Source: Allium sativum
Taxonomy: Eukaryota > Streptophyta > Magnoliopsida > Asparagales > Amaryllidaceae
Assembly (NCBI GenBank): GCA_030737875.1
Contig: CM060924.1
Span: 149,290,197-149,354,196 of the forward strand
Direction of reading: 5' to 3'
DNA: 64,000 nt
Part shown: positions 1-10,499 of the stretch, piece by piece
Position numbering within the stretch: the stretch's first letter is position 1
How the letters are laid out: each line of letters starts with the position of its first letter
Notes under the pieces: model-generated
Database searches by the model: none
The model's input: the letters and a program-made list of their open reading frames with translations, nothing else
Told to the model about the DNA's origin: nothing
Translations under genes and position numbers: made by a program

Positions 1-1406
1 GCCTACGGTTTCGTTCAGACCCAGAATGGACTTGTAAATGGATGTGTGTCTGACATTGGATTTTGTTCTATGCAGATTGATCTCTATTAAATATATATCT
101 GTTTGGCGGCGGAGAATTTATTCTCTTGCTTAATGCCCTTCTCCGAGACGTACGAGCTCAAAGGTTATATATCGATAGAAATCAATCGCATGGAGTGAAT
201 TGCCTGTGTGGCATGCCTAAGTGGCAGATGATCAAGGCCTATGTTGCAAAGCAGAGTCTTGTGGTTGATAGTGTGGATTCGCGAGCCTCACACCCCGTTA
301 TGGACCAAAATGGGAGAAGGACCTCAGGGAGGACATGCGTCTCTTTCTAGTTAGGGTGGTGTCAAGGACCTACTAGCGCTGACATTTATATACTTTTCAC
401 ATGTGTGGTTGTTTCTGTTGCGAGGCGCCTCGGATATGGAGTCATTTGGCTCGTTTATGCCCCAAAGGGCAGGGAGACGTAGTGTTCAGGAATTTTAATC
501 CACATCGAGTGGACCGACCCTGACGATCCAAGGGCCCACCTAAGTCTGGGTCCTGAGGCTCGGACTAGACAGTCTCGAATCGGTAGAGGATCTTGCCCCT
601 AGCCTCGGTTCATGGCAGAAATCCAATTTCCAATATGACATGTGCGGTTGTGATTGTTAACCTACATATGGCGACATGATATATGGTACCCATGCCGTCT
701 AGGATTGATATTATGATTGATATTGTTTTTGAAACATATAAACACTAGTAATAATATCAAAAGATCTTGATTTATACGTATCCAACATATTTTGGCCAAT
801 ATAAGGTAAAACTCTATCCTCGGGTTTGCGTTGCATTGTGTGATGGGACTTGAGTCTTATATTGGCTTCATTTTAGTAAAAAGAATTTCGTTGTTTAAAG
901 AATTTACTTGTTTTATTGCAATGGCGATCACTGGAGTAAACCCGTTCCGCGAAAGCGGCGTGGTCTTATGATTCGCCTTATTATTGTTGTTTAAGAAGTT
1001 AATTTGATTTCTCATACCAGTCCCATGACTGACTCATAGTTTGTTTCACTTGCAAACTCGATTGCCCCTATTTTCTACATGGGTAGCCTTGTATTCAGGT
1101 TATAGCAGACTCATTTTGGATAGCTATGGAGCTGGACCTGGACCTTATCATTTCTATTTTACTATTTCAGACACTGTTATGAATATTATGTTTGATTCCG
1201 CTGCAGACATTTTATATAAGCTAAAACTTTATTTTGTTCTAAGTATTATCCTAGTATGCTGCATAACTCTGATGATTATATTATCCAGTCTATTTTGATG
1301 TTCATTATCTGTGTAATGATTTATTTCTGTTCTGCTTTTATTTGTTTATATGTTATATTCCAAAGATTACCCTTGCCACCGTGACACGGGGTTCGGGGTC
1401 ATCACA
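1..1406 (+). repeat. Old LTR copy A of outer element E0 (5' end outside window)
   Basis: This stretch aligns by eye with a second copy at 4911-5178 that resumes at 43029-44060, for example around the shared block at 100-165 and the block at 330-350. It ends with a GGGGTCATCACA-like terminus near 1406, which resembles the GGGTCGTTACA ends of the Tekay-type LTRs elsewhere in the window. No coding capacity is seen. The beginning lies outside the window, so length and start motif are unknown. No convincing primer binding site follows the terminus, so the orientation of the parent element is an inference. Confidence 0.55.
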
Positions 1407-1880
1407 TTTTTGTTCTTCACGAGGCCATTGGTTCCTTTTTGCACAAACCACCAAACAGCCATCCCTTCAAACCAATTTTTACATGCCGCTCCTCATCATT
1501 CGAACACAGCATCACCTTCAACGGAGCCATGCCACACCAAAACCATTCAACCGGAAGTTGATCAAACCACCTGTAAGCTTGTGCCACCTATCACTTGATG
1601 CACGCCTAAAACACCCTCAGGCCAGCTGCTGCCGTAGCCTCACGAACGCCGGTATGTACGAACCAGATTCAGGCCTCCCCGAATGATGGATTCTGATCGC
1701 CACCGTTAAATTTGAAGATCTTACTGAGACAAATCTTTTTATAGTCGTGAAGTTTTCGTAAAGGTGCGTGGTTTTGGAGAATTTGAAGGAGGAAGGTGAA
1801 CAAATTCTGACCGTTGAAATCCTTAAGGTGGCGGCTCAAATAATGTTGACAGCGCACACAATTTTGACCGAGCGTTAGGG
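1407..1880. other. Unassigned spacer inside E0
   Basis: Short open frames exist on both strands, but none resembles a known family and none has a repeated or conserved counterpart in the window. It may be the continuation of the decayed minus-strand LTR fragment to its right, but I cannot align it. Confidence 0.3.
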
Positions 1881-3116
1881 TTATAGAACAAACGTTTGGC
1901 TTATATATAGGAAATGGGATACAATAATATAATATTTTATTATAATGAGACTTAATGATGAATTAACGTTTTAAATCACCATAAATGACTTCTGTTTTTC
2001 GATAAAAATGCTAATCCTAGTATTAAAAAAAATTCCGGATCATATGGGACAGGTTTTGTTGAATTTCGAGGTCATTTGTAAAAAGTCCTTTATAATTATC
2101 GATGAAAAATCAAGCGTTTAAAATTCCTATAATTACATAAAATATCTAATAATTTTGAGGCCTTGACATTTTACTATACCTCTTCCTAACGGATCCAATG
2201 AATATTGTTTTGTTAAATTTGGAGTTTGTTTGGCCGGTCGTTATTCATTTGAAGTTACCCCTGTCGAAATTGACCAAAACAATATAAATGATTAAGGCGT
2301 TTATCGCTGCCATGATCAAATGGAAAGTCCGATTGACACGGAAATTGAAATGTTATAATAATTAATTAATACGAATCCAATGGCACTAATTTCGTCGCAT
2401 TCCAAGACTGTTTCCCGGTACGCTATTTTTATACACACCGTATTCCTATTTTGGACAACTAATTACATGGTCTCCAAAAATAACAAACTATATATCTATC
2501 TTGGCTCTAAACGTCGATACGAATTTAATGGAGTTGGTTTCATGACTAAATTCGATCGTGTGCTCAAGTGACACTCAAATATCTATTTATTAAATTAAAT
2601 AAATTTAATTATGCGTTTACGGCTGCCATTATCACATAGGACATCAGTTTGCCAAGAAATTTGATTTTCATACAGTAATTTAATGATATGGTTCCAACGA
2701 AACTAATTTCAATGAAAACGGAGACCGTTTGAAAAATGGTTATTTTTAACGCTTATATTTTAATAACGATTTCCATAGCGACTATTTTATAATTTGATTT
2801 AGACATGACTAACAATCTATAATACGAAATCCGGATTTTTCTCTTCCATATGAGAATTATAATCAACAAGATTCCAACGTTTTTTGTTTCACAGAAATCT
2901 GGCTTATATCGGATCCTGTATACTCAATTAAACTTCAAAACACCATATTACGAACTACCCCGTCATTTCGAGCTCGATTTATAATTATATATAAATTAAT
3001 GTTCAATTTCATTTTAAATAAACTAATTCAATATTAAAATTCATTAATATTCCCTATATAATATTTAAAATAATAAATTAAATTTAATATTTGACCACCA
3101 AAAATACGGGAAATAC
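1881..3116 (-). repeat. Decayed LTR fragment, minus strand, related to E1 LTR head
   Basis: Read on the minus strand, this region follows the first ~1.05 kb of the E1 LTR (5179-6240) in order. The AT-rich head with a CGGGaaaTACA-like terminus is at 3105-3116, the TCGTCGCATTCCAAGACTG-like block at 2390-2410, and the TTCCGGA..GGGACAG block at 2033-2052. Divergence is much higher than between the two E1 LTRs, so it is an older or different subfamily copy in opposite orientation. No ORF of substance is present. Confidence 0.6.
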
Positions 3117-3800
3117 ATTTTTGTTTGCCAAAAATATCATTCTTATCATATGTATGAAGTAATAAAAATAGCCATGTGTTGAAATATATTTTTGTTCACC
3201 AAAAATATCATTTTTATCATATGTATGAACTATATAAAATAGTCTTGTGTTGAAATATATTTTTATTCGCCAAAAATGTCATTTTTATCATATGTATGAA
3301 CTATATAAAATAGTCATGTGTTGAGATATATTTTTGTTCGCCAAAAATAACATATTTCTCATATGTATAAAGTAATAAAAATAGCCTGTGTTGAAATATA
3401 TTTTTGTTCGCCAAAAATATCATTTTTATCACATGTATGAACTATATAAAATAGTAGTGTGTTGAAATAAATGTTTGTTCATTAAAAATCTCATTTTTAT
3501 CATGAATATGAAGTGTATAAAATTTACATGTAATGAAATCAATGTTTGTGTGTTAAAATATCATTTTTAACATGAATATGAAGTGAATAGAATAGCCATG
3601 GATTGAAATATATTTTTGTTAGTCAAAAAATATAATTTTTATCATGAATATGAAGTGTATAAAATTTATATGTAATGAAATAATTGTTTGTTTGTTAAAA
3701 ATAAAGAATTTAACGTATTTATGGAGTGGATAAAATTTACATGCTATGGAGTAGTTATTGATTAGTTAAAAATATAATTTTTAACTAATGTATGTGATGA
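3107..3800. repeat. AT-rich tandem array, period about 70-71 bp, about 10 units
   Basis: Each unit begins near TGAAATATATTTTTGTTCGC, continues with a run such as CATTTTTATCATATGTATGA, and ends near ATAAAATAG. Unit starts fall near 3108, 3178, 3248, 3319, 3389, 3459, 3531, 3601, 3675 and 3746. The first six are most alike and later ones progressively diverge. The array begins at the terminus of the minus-strand LTR fragment. Confidence 0.8.
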
Positions 3801-4189
3801 AAATAAGAAATGTGATATTTAGAACAAATTGTATTGATATCATGAAATTATGACCACAAATTGATTTATTTAAAATCAATAATATAGAACTAGATTTATT
3901 TATTAGATATATATGCATGTGTATATAATGAACAGGTCATAGCATGGAAGCTATGAAGAGGAATAAATTGTATGCCCAACAAATAGGTACATGTTTAATG
4001 TATTCATTTGGTTTGATGATTTTATGAGCCGATCGGCAAGCCGCTTGGCTTTTTCTTTTTCTTTTTGATTGATTAGGGCCATGCGAGGCAAGTTGTGATT
4101 TTTCCGAACAGTCCGTACAAAGGAGGTTATGGCGAAATTTTCCAAAATTGAAAGGCGTTAGCCAGATATTTGAAGAATAAATGGTTTTG
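3801..4189. other. AT-rich spacer, nothing recognised
   Basis: There is no repeat partner, structural RNA or believable coding frame here. Short frames end in an (AT)n run at about 4207-4223. Confidence 0.4.
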
Positions 4190-5178
4190 AAATCGTCGAA
4201 CGAATTATATATATATATATATATTAAAATAAAACGAATCACGCGAGGTAGTTCGCGTTTTGAATTGTAATTTTAAATGATTATACCGAAAGATCCGACC
4301 AGCGGATTTTCCAGAAACTGGAACCATTGGGTTCGCTTTGGAAAGATATTTCCAACGATATTAAATTTGTTAAGATCCAACTATTAGATTTCGAGAAATA
4401 TGTAATTCAAATCTGAATGAAAACAGCGCCAGGGCCGCGTAATGACCTGAAACGTCGTTTAATTAAAATTGACTATATATATATATGTATATAAATAGTG
4501 ATAAATCATTTTAAAGTATTATAAATGATTTGGAATGGAAATAAACCAATTTCACTTGGTTTATAAAGAAATATGGACCGTTATATTTATTCGACATTAA
4601 TCTATAGAATTGAATTGAATTTAACCAAGGAAAGAATTGATTTGAACTATATATATTCAAAAAAAAATTTGAATAGGCCGAGTTAAATCTCATTTCAAAT
4701 AATTGAACGACAATTAAAAGTCAAAGGAAATGAAGACGGTGCAAGACCGGTAATCTTCACATCGAATGGATTACCACTGATGCCTTTGATATGGGTAGCT
4801 CCCTTAATGATGTTACAGTGGTAGTGGTCCGGACGTATTTGTTGATTGTTCGGATATGCGAGGACCTCACTTCCTTATTGGACATATGTAACAAGGAATA
4901 AGGTGCCTCGGGTTTCGTTCAGACCCAGAATCTGACGTTGGATTACATTCTGTATTGGTTGATTTCTATTAAATATATATCTGTTTGGTGGCGGCGAATT
5001 TATTCTCTTGCTTAACACCCTTCTCTGAGACGTACGAGCTTAGAGGTAATATATTGATAGACATCAGTCGTATGGCATGAATTGTCAATGTGGCATGCCA
5101 AGAGGAAATGAACAAGGCTTTTGTTGAAAAGCAGAGTCTTGTGGATGATGATCAAAGTGCAACTTTAACTAGCATAGT
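4190..5178 (+). repeat. Old LTR copy B of E0, left part
   Basis: Positions 4911-5178 align with 1-270. The upstream part (4215-4350) resembles the head of the E1 LTR (5290-5420), which supports membership in the same LTR lineage. The exact 5' terminus is not visible; 4190 is approximate. The copy is interrupted at 5178 by E1 and resumes at 43029. Confidence 0.5.
5174..5178. repeat. Left target-site duplication of E1 (ATAGT)
   Basis: It pairs with ATAGC at 43029-43033, with one mismatch. Flanks on both sides belong to the same E0 LTR copy, as shown by copy A near 265-290. Confidence 0.6.
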
Positions 5179-6554
5179 TGTAACGACCCGGATTTTTGGC
5201 CGTCAAAAATTTAATTTAATTTATTATTTTAAATATTATATTTGGAGTATTAATGGATTTTTATATTTAATTCGTTATTTAAAACGACGTTTGAACGTAA
5301 ATTTTATTTATAATATAAAACGAGCTCGAAATCGCGCGGTAGTTCGTAATATTGAATTTTTGAACTTCAATTGAATGTACAAGATCCGATATAAGTTAGA
5401 TTTCTTTGAAACGAGAAACGTTAGAACCATATTGATGATAATTTTCCTACGAAAGAGAAAAATCCATATTTTGTGTTATAATTTGTAAGTTATGGCCAAA
5501 TCAAATTTTGAAATAATCGTTATGGAAATTGTTATTAAAATATAGGCCGTTAAAATAGCCTTTTTCCAAATGGACTCAGATTTCGACGAAATTAGTTTCA
5601 TTGGAACCGTATCATTAAATTATTGTACGTTGTTGAATGGCGTGGCAAACCGATGTCGTATGTGACCACGGCAGCCAAAAACGCCCGTTCAATTTCTATA
5701 GCGCGTAATTAATTTAATAAATGGTTATTTGGGTATAACTTGAACAGACGATCGAATTTGGCCGCGAAACCAATTCCGTTGAGTTCGTATCGTCGAGTGG
5801 AGTCAGGATAAGTATATAGTTTGTTATTTTTGAAGACCGTGTAATTTGGTGTCCAAAATGGCATTGCGGTGTGCGTAAAAATAACCTACCGGGGAAACAG
5901 TCTCAGAACGCGACGAAACTGGTGTCGTTGGGTTCGTATTGAAGAATTATTATAGGATTGCAAGGTTTCAGGTTGATTTGATTTATCTAGTGATCGTGAA
6001 AATTTTAAACGCATGTTTATTTCTGGTTTTATAAGGGAATTTTGTTCAAACGGTGTCGGAATTCGACGTAATCTGTCCCATTGAGTCCGGAATATTTTTC
6101 TACGTTAGGATTAGTATTTTTATCAGTAGACAGAAGTCGATTGTGGTTAGTTTTACGTGTTACTTCACGATGAAGGTTCGATTAATAATATTATATTATT
6201 TAGTTTGTCCCTACAAATACCAAACCATCTAAACCCCTAGATAACACAGTCCTTTCTTTCTTTTCGAGCTCCATCAAATTAAATGTGCACATGCATCCTC
6301 TGCCTGCAATTGTTTTATCAACACAGTGAAAATCCATCCACGTCCTACCCTATTCTCCTTCAGCTAAAACAATGCAAACCTATTCTATTTATTTAAAATG
6401 GACAAGACAAGACGATGCAAGCCTTGAGACAAAACCATGCAAATCTATTCTATTTCACCGCCGTATATATATTTCCAATTAGCACAGCTAATATTGCTTC
6501 CTTCCCCAGATATTACTCTGCAAACCTATTTTGAAACATAGGTATCTCTATCCC

Positions 6555-6559
6555 GTATT
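6555..6559. repeat. N1 target-site duplication, left (GTATT)
   Basis: Identical to 17467-17471. Joining the flanks restores continuous E1 LTR sequence. Confidence 0.95.
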
Positions 6560-6840
6560 TGTAACACCCCAAATTTCGGTTAATGTTAAAATTCACTAAT
6601 TACAGAATAAATAATCTCAGATGTGAGAATTGGGGGAAATGGGCTGCGTCATTGCGTTCGTCTCGGAAAAATACGCGAAATAGAGTCCGAGTTTTCGAGA
6701 ATCGGAGTCCGTATGGCCCGGTTATGGCCCAATGAAGTTTGCAGAAAATTCAAAGTTCAAAACAGATTTAAAATTCAGGTTCAAATTTCAAAATTGGGGC
6801 CATTGGGCGCAGGCGGGGAAAATTCCCGCCTAGCTACCTA

Positions 6841-6916
6841 AGTCGACAGCCCTGTCGACTGGGCAGTCGACTTGGCTAGGACCAAGTCGACAGCCCTGTC
6901 GACTTGGGTGTCGACA
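6841..6916. repeat. GTCGAC palindrome cluster in N1 5' LTR
   Basis: Six GTCGAC hexamers lie within ~75 bp, mostly in the frames CTGTCGAC or AAGTCGAC, in a GC-rich island inside an AT-rich LTR. Equivalent clusters are at 14088-14165, 47400-47470, 55482-55556 and 63911-63983, with different spacing. Confidence 0.85.
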
Positions 6917-7708
6917 GGGGGTGCTCGGCCAGTTTGGCCTGGTGCACCATTATAGTGTTTAGGCTGTGTTTTGGGCTGGTTTCTGGAAGCTTCTGAGATC
7001 TGATGGCCCTAATCTAATTTAGGGTTAATCTAATGGCCTAAAACACTTGCCTAATCCTATAAATAAGACCCTAAGTTAGCCCTAAATGATCATAATCCTA
7101 TCTCCTAACTAAACTATGCCAAAATTTTCTGTGATCATGGCCTCCACTCAAAACCCTAGCCTCTATCCTATTTCTAAACTATTTCTATGAAGGCTTTCAT
7201 GTTCATACAAGCATCTTTGAGTTGTATGAGTGATCATTAGCTTGCATTCATCATCAAGTTGCAAGCTTTATGTTCAAGGCTAGAGTTTTTGGGTGATTTT
7301 GGGCAAGGGTTTGCTTATTGGAGTTTAGTGGTGAGTTTCTATAGCCCTAATAATCAATTGTTAAATTGATTATGATAGGATATGATAATATATGGCTATG
7401 TTTGTGGATAAATGTGCTTATGCAAGTTTAGTATAGTGTATGTTGTATGTTTTGCAAGTTTTATGCTATATGCAAGTTTAATGCTATGTTTTATGATGCT
7501 CACTATGCAAAACACTATGTTGAATATTTATGCATATGTAAAATGTTATGCAAACTATATGTGAGATTATATGCAAGTTATATGTAACATGTTATGCATG
7601 TTATGTATTTGGTTTTATGCATGCTAAGTATTTGGTTTTATGCATGCTAAGTATTTGGTTTTGTGCATGCTAAGTATTTGGTTTTATGCATACTAAGTGT
7701 TTGGTTTT

Positions 7709-7828
7709 ATGCAAGTTATGATGCAAGTTCATATGCAAGTTATGATGCAAGTTCATATGCAAGTTATGATGCAAGTTCATATGCAAGTTATGATGCAAGT
7801 TCATATGCAAGTTATGATGCAAGTTCAT
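7709..7828 (+). repeat. 24-bp tandem repeat, five copies
   Basis: The unit is ATGCAAGTTATG followed by ATGCAAGTTCAT. The 3' LTR has four copies (14955-15050). It gives a short open frame with a repetitive peptide that is not a real gene. Confidence 0.95.
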
Positions 7829-8412
7829 ATGCAAGATTGTCTCTTTTTATGATATGCATAATATATGCAAGTTCGACTCTATGTATGACATAAGTACATG
7901 TGCATGTTCATCCCTTTTAGACCTATGACATGTATGCAAGATGACACCTTTATGATAGGTCTATGACATGAACATTTAAGCAAGTTACCATCTTTATGAC
8001 ATATGTGATTCATGCAAGTTTGGGTTGGTTATTTATGCAAGTTGGGTTTATGGTCATATATACAAGTTGACACCTTTTAAACCCATGATAATGCTAATGA
8101 TATGCTAAGTTGAACCCATTGTGTGTATGATGAATCTTCTCTTTTGAAGTATGTCATGTTAACGTATTTACGTGGGGACGATGGGGTAAAAATTAATGAA
8201 CACATAAAATTGGGTGAAGTGGGTATGATTAAACATACCATAAAGTGGATGGACATAATTGGGAATTTACCTATTAAGTTAGGTCTACCCATATTATGGA
8301 ATTGGGAATTTACCTATTGAGTTAGGTCTACCCATATTCTTAAATATTTGTAATTAATTTGGGATAATTAATACAAATTATGGGGGTGATTAATTAGGTG
8401 TAATTAATCTAC

Positions 8413-8510
8413 TAAGACACGAGGTTGGACCCTTTTGTAGCATAAGACTGCCCGGAACCGACCGGCAAATCCAGCGGCTACAAATGATTGGCCCAATATG
8501 AGAGGTCTTA
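8413..8510 (+). other. Stem-loop unit A of conserved LTR pair (N1 5' LTR)
   Basis: Helix P1 is TAAGAC/GTCTTA (8413-8418 with 8505-8510). P2 is TTGGACC/GGCCCAA with one A-C mismatch (8425-8431 with 8490-8496). P3 is TTTGTAGC/GCTACAAA, perfect (8434-8441 with 8477-8484). An apical CCGG-N6-CCGG hairpin lies near 8452-8465. Copies of unit A: 15635-15732, 45621-45717 and 53441-53537 (minus strand), 56934-57030. Confidence 0.7.
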
Positions 8511-8537
8511 GTCATAAACTAAATACGTGACAAGTGT

Positions 8538-8634
8538 AAAGACACGAGGTTAGACTTTGTTATGGTGTAAGGCTGCCCGGAACCAACCGGCATATCCAGC
8601 TGCCATAAAAGACAGTCTAATGTGAGAGGTCTTT
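8538..8634 (+). other. Stem-loop unit B of conserved LTR pair (N1 5' LTR)
   Basis: It has the same fold as unit A with changed but complementary bases. P1 is AAAGAC/GTCTTT (8538-8543 with 8629-8634). P2 is TTAGACT/AGTCTAA (8550-8556 with 8614-8620). P3 is TTATGG/CCATAA (8560-8565 with 8603-8608). The apical hairpin is CCGG-AACCAA-CCGG. Copies: 15760-15856, 45497-45593 and 53317-53413 (minus strand), 57058-57155; several have P3 as TTATGAC/GTCATAA. Confidence 0.7.
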
Positions 8635-8704
8635 ATAAAGGTTACGATCTTAATTAATTAAGAAACACTTAACCAAATTAGCATGTAGTAAGGCATGAGG
8701 GGTT

Positions 8705-8965
8705 AAGTGGGTGCCTTGGGTGGCATGTAGTAACTAGTGGGGGTGCCTTGGGTGGCATAAGGAAACTAGTGGGTTGCCTTCGGTGGCAATAGAAAATACG
8801 ATTAGAATACTTAACCAAAGTGGAACATGTAATTAAACATGATTAAAGGGTTAAGTAAGTGCCTTGGGTGGCATATGGGAATCAAGTAAGTGCCTTGGGT
8901 GGCATGTGGAAATCTAGTGGGTGCCTTAAGTGGCAATTAATTAAATAACAAGCTTAAGTAGTAGC
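8705..8965 (+). repeat. Interspersed GTGCCTTGGGTGGCA repeats in N1 LTR
   Basis: About seven to eight imperfect copies of a GTGCCTTGGGTGGCA core are separated by variable spacers such as ACTAGTGG. The same block is in all long LTRs of the window (about 15925-16205, 45230-45425, 53050-53245, 57230-57310). Confidence 0.8.
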
Positions 8966-10247
8966 TTTTGGGGGCCTTGAGTGGCAATTAAAATATGATT
9001 AAAAGACTTAACCAAAATCTATAACATGTAGGTGGACATGGTTAAAGGGTTAAGTGGGATGCACTAGATAAAATGACAAGCTTAAGTAGTAGCTTGTGAG
9101 GGCCCATTTCAACCAATATCCCAAACGTATCTTTGTGGGCTCGACTCAAGTCGAGGACGGGACACGCATATTGGGCTTGACTATAAGAGGCCAAAACGGG
9201 GTAGCGTTGGCAACGCGAGTCCAACGGGTTTCATATGCGTGTGTGGACCCGGGGTGGTAGGTAAGATGTTGTTGCATCGTGTAGATATAAACCGTGCACC
9301 ATTTGTTGTATCGGGTTGCCACTTTGGGGAGTGATACACCCCATTGTGGGGCCAGCACGGGTATCTACGGTAGGGAGCCGATCGCTTGGGGAGTAGTGGG
9401 TACACCTAGTGGAGATAGGGGCAGGCAGCACCTATGTAGTCAGCTAGGGGTACATGAAACTACTATTAAAAATTACTGGGTACACCTAGTGGAGATAGGG
9501 GCAGGCGGCACCTATGTAGTCAGCTAGGGGGTACAAGAAACTACTGGGTAAAATTACTAAGTACTCTTAGTGGGATCAACCTTTAAGTAGGAATTACCCT
9601 TGGGTGGGTAGATCTGGTGTGGTGCAGTGTAGGAATTACCCTTGGGTGGGTAGATCTGGGGTGGTGCAATCTGGTAATTATCCTTGGGTGGATAAATGCG
9701 TCTTTTCGGTTATCTTAGTACATCCTGTGTTTAGTTGGCTACTTAGTGTAGTCATTATCCCCAGAGGTACCGTACCTTGTTTATATCATACCCTAATTAC
9801 TTTAATGATTGTATTGTTAGGGCTATAGGACTCACTCAGACTTATGTCTGACCCCGTTGTTTCTTTATCTTTTTCCCAACGCTCTAGTTTTCAGAGTGGG
9901 CCTAGCACTAGTGGGCTTTGATCAGACTGCTTTATCTATCTTTTGGAGCTTGGACCGTGGATGTAAAGCTCAGTTTATCTTTTCTATTATGGCTATAAGG
10001 TTATGTAGTGGGATTATGTACTTTTGTTTTTATCAGGATGGATATTATGTACTTGACTCTTGCTTATGGTTTTGGTGTAACCAAACATGTTTTACTTTCC
10101 GCTGGAATGAAATGATGTTTTAAATTCTCAAGTATTACTTATATCTGTCTTATTGTAATTTTTCTGTTCTATATTCACCTAAAATACTCCACCGATGTTA
10201 TGGCATTCCCTTAGTGAGTGACCGTAGCGGGTGTGGGATGTTACACG

Positions 10248-10259
10248 TGGTATCAGAGC
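10248..10259 (+). other. N1 primer binding site (tRNA-iMet)
   Basis: TGGTATCAGAGC lies 2 bp after the 5' LTR end. This is the standard plant initiator-Met tRNA primer complement. Confidence 0.95.
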
Positions 10260-10499
10260 TTAAGGTTACCAGAACAAATAAAATTTTTAGAAAAACTATT
10301 TTCTAAGAATATTTTTGAAAGGAGTATTTTCAAAAACATGTCTTTTAAGAGAAAAGTTTTTGAAAGAAAAGCATAATCCCCGATAGCCATATCTTTATCT
10401 TTCGAATTCTCCGTTTTGAATCTCTTCCTCTCTCGTTCTGAGTTTCCCCTCCGTGTGTAGATGATCTTTCTAAGATAGATAAGAATGGAAAACCACTTC

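Larger units (their letters stand above)
6560..10245 (+). repeat. N1 5' LTR
   Basis: Starts TGTAACACCCC and ends GATGTTACA. It contains, in order, a GTCGAC palindrome cluster, ATGCAAGT-type minisatellites, a twin stem-loop block, GTGCCTTGGGTGGCA repeats, a duplicated ~80-bp block (9395-9545), a triplicated ~53-bp block (9588-9695) and a TCAGAC/GTCTGA hairpin. Short frames in it are repeat artefacts. Confidence 0.95.

Noticed and set aside
3100..3800. CRISPR-like array
   Set aside because: Units are contiguous AT-rich tandem repeats without constant repeat plus unique spacer structure, and the DNA is plant.
7663..7893. Open frame with repeated Tyr-Ala-Ser-Tyr-Asp peptide
   Set aside because: It comes from the 24-bp tandem repeat in the N1 LTR; repeat number differs between LTRs and the frame is not kept in N2 or E3.
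8413..8634. Hammerhead ribozyme or retrozyme
   Set aside because: The conserved hammerhead core (CTGATGA and GAAA boxes) is not present in the stem-loop units.
9146..9527. Several overlapping short frames on both strands, repeated at 16368-16749 and 57403-57752
   Set aside because: They recur only because the LTR recurs; frames shift between copies and there is no protein family likeness.
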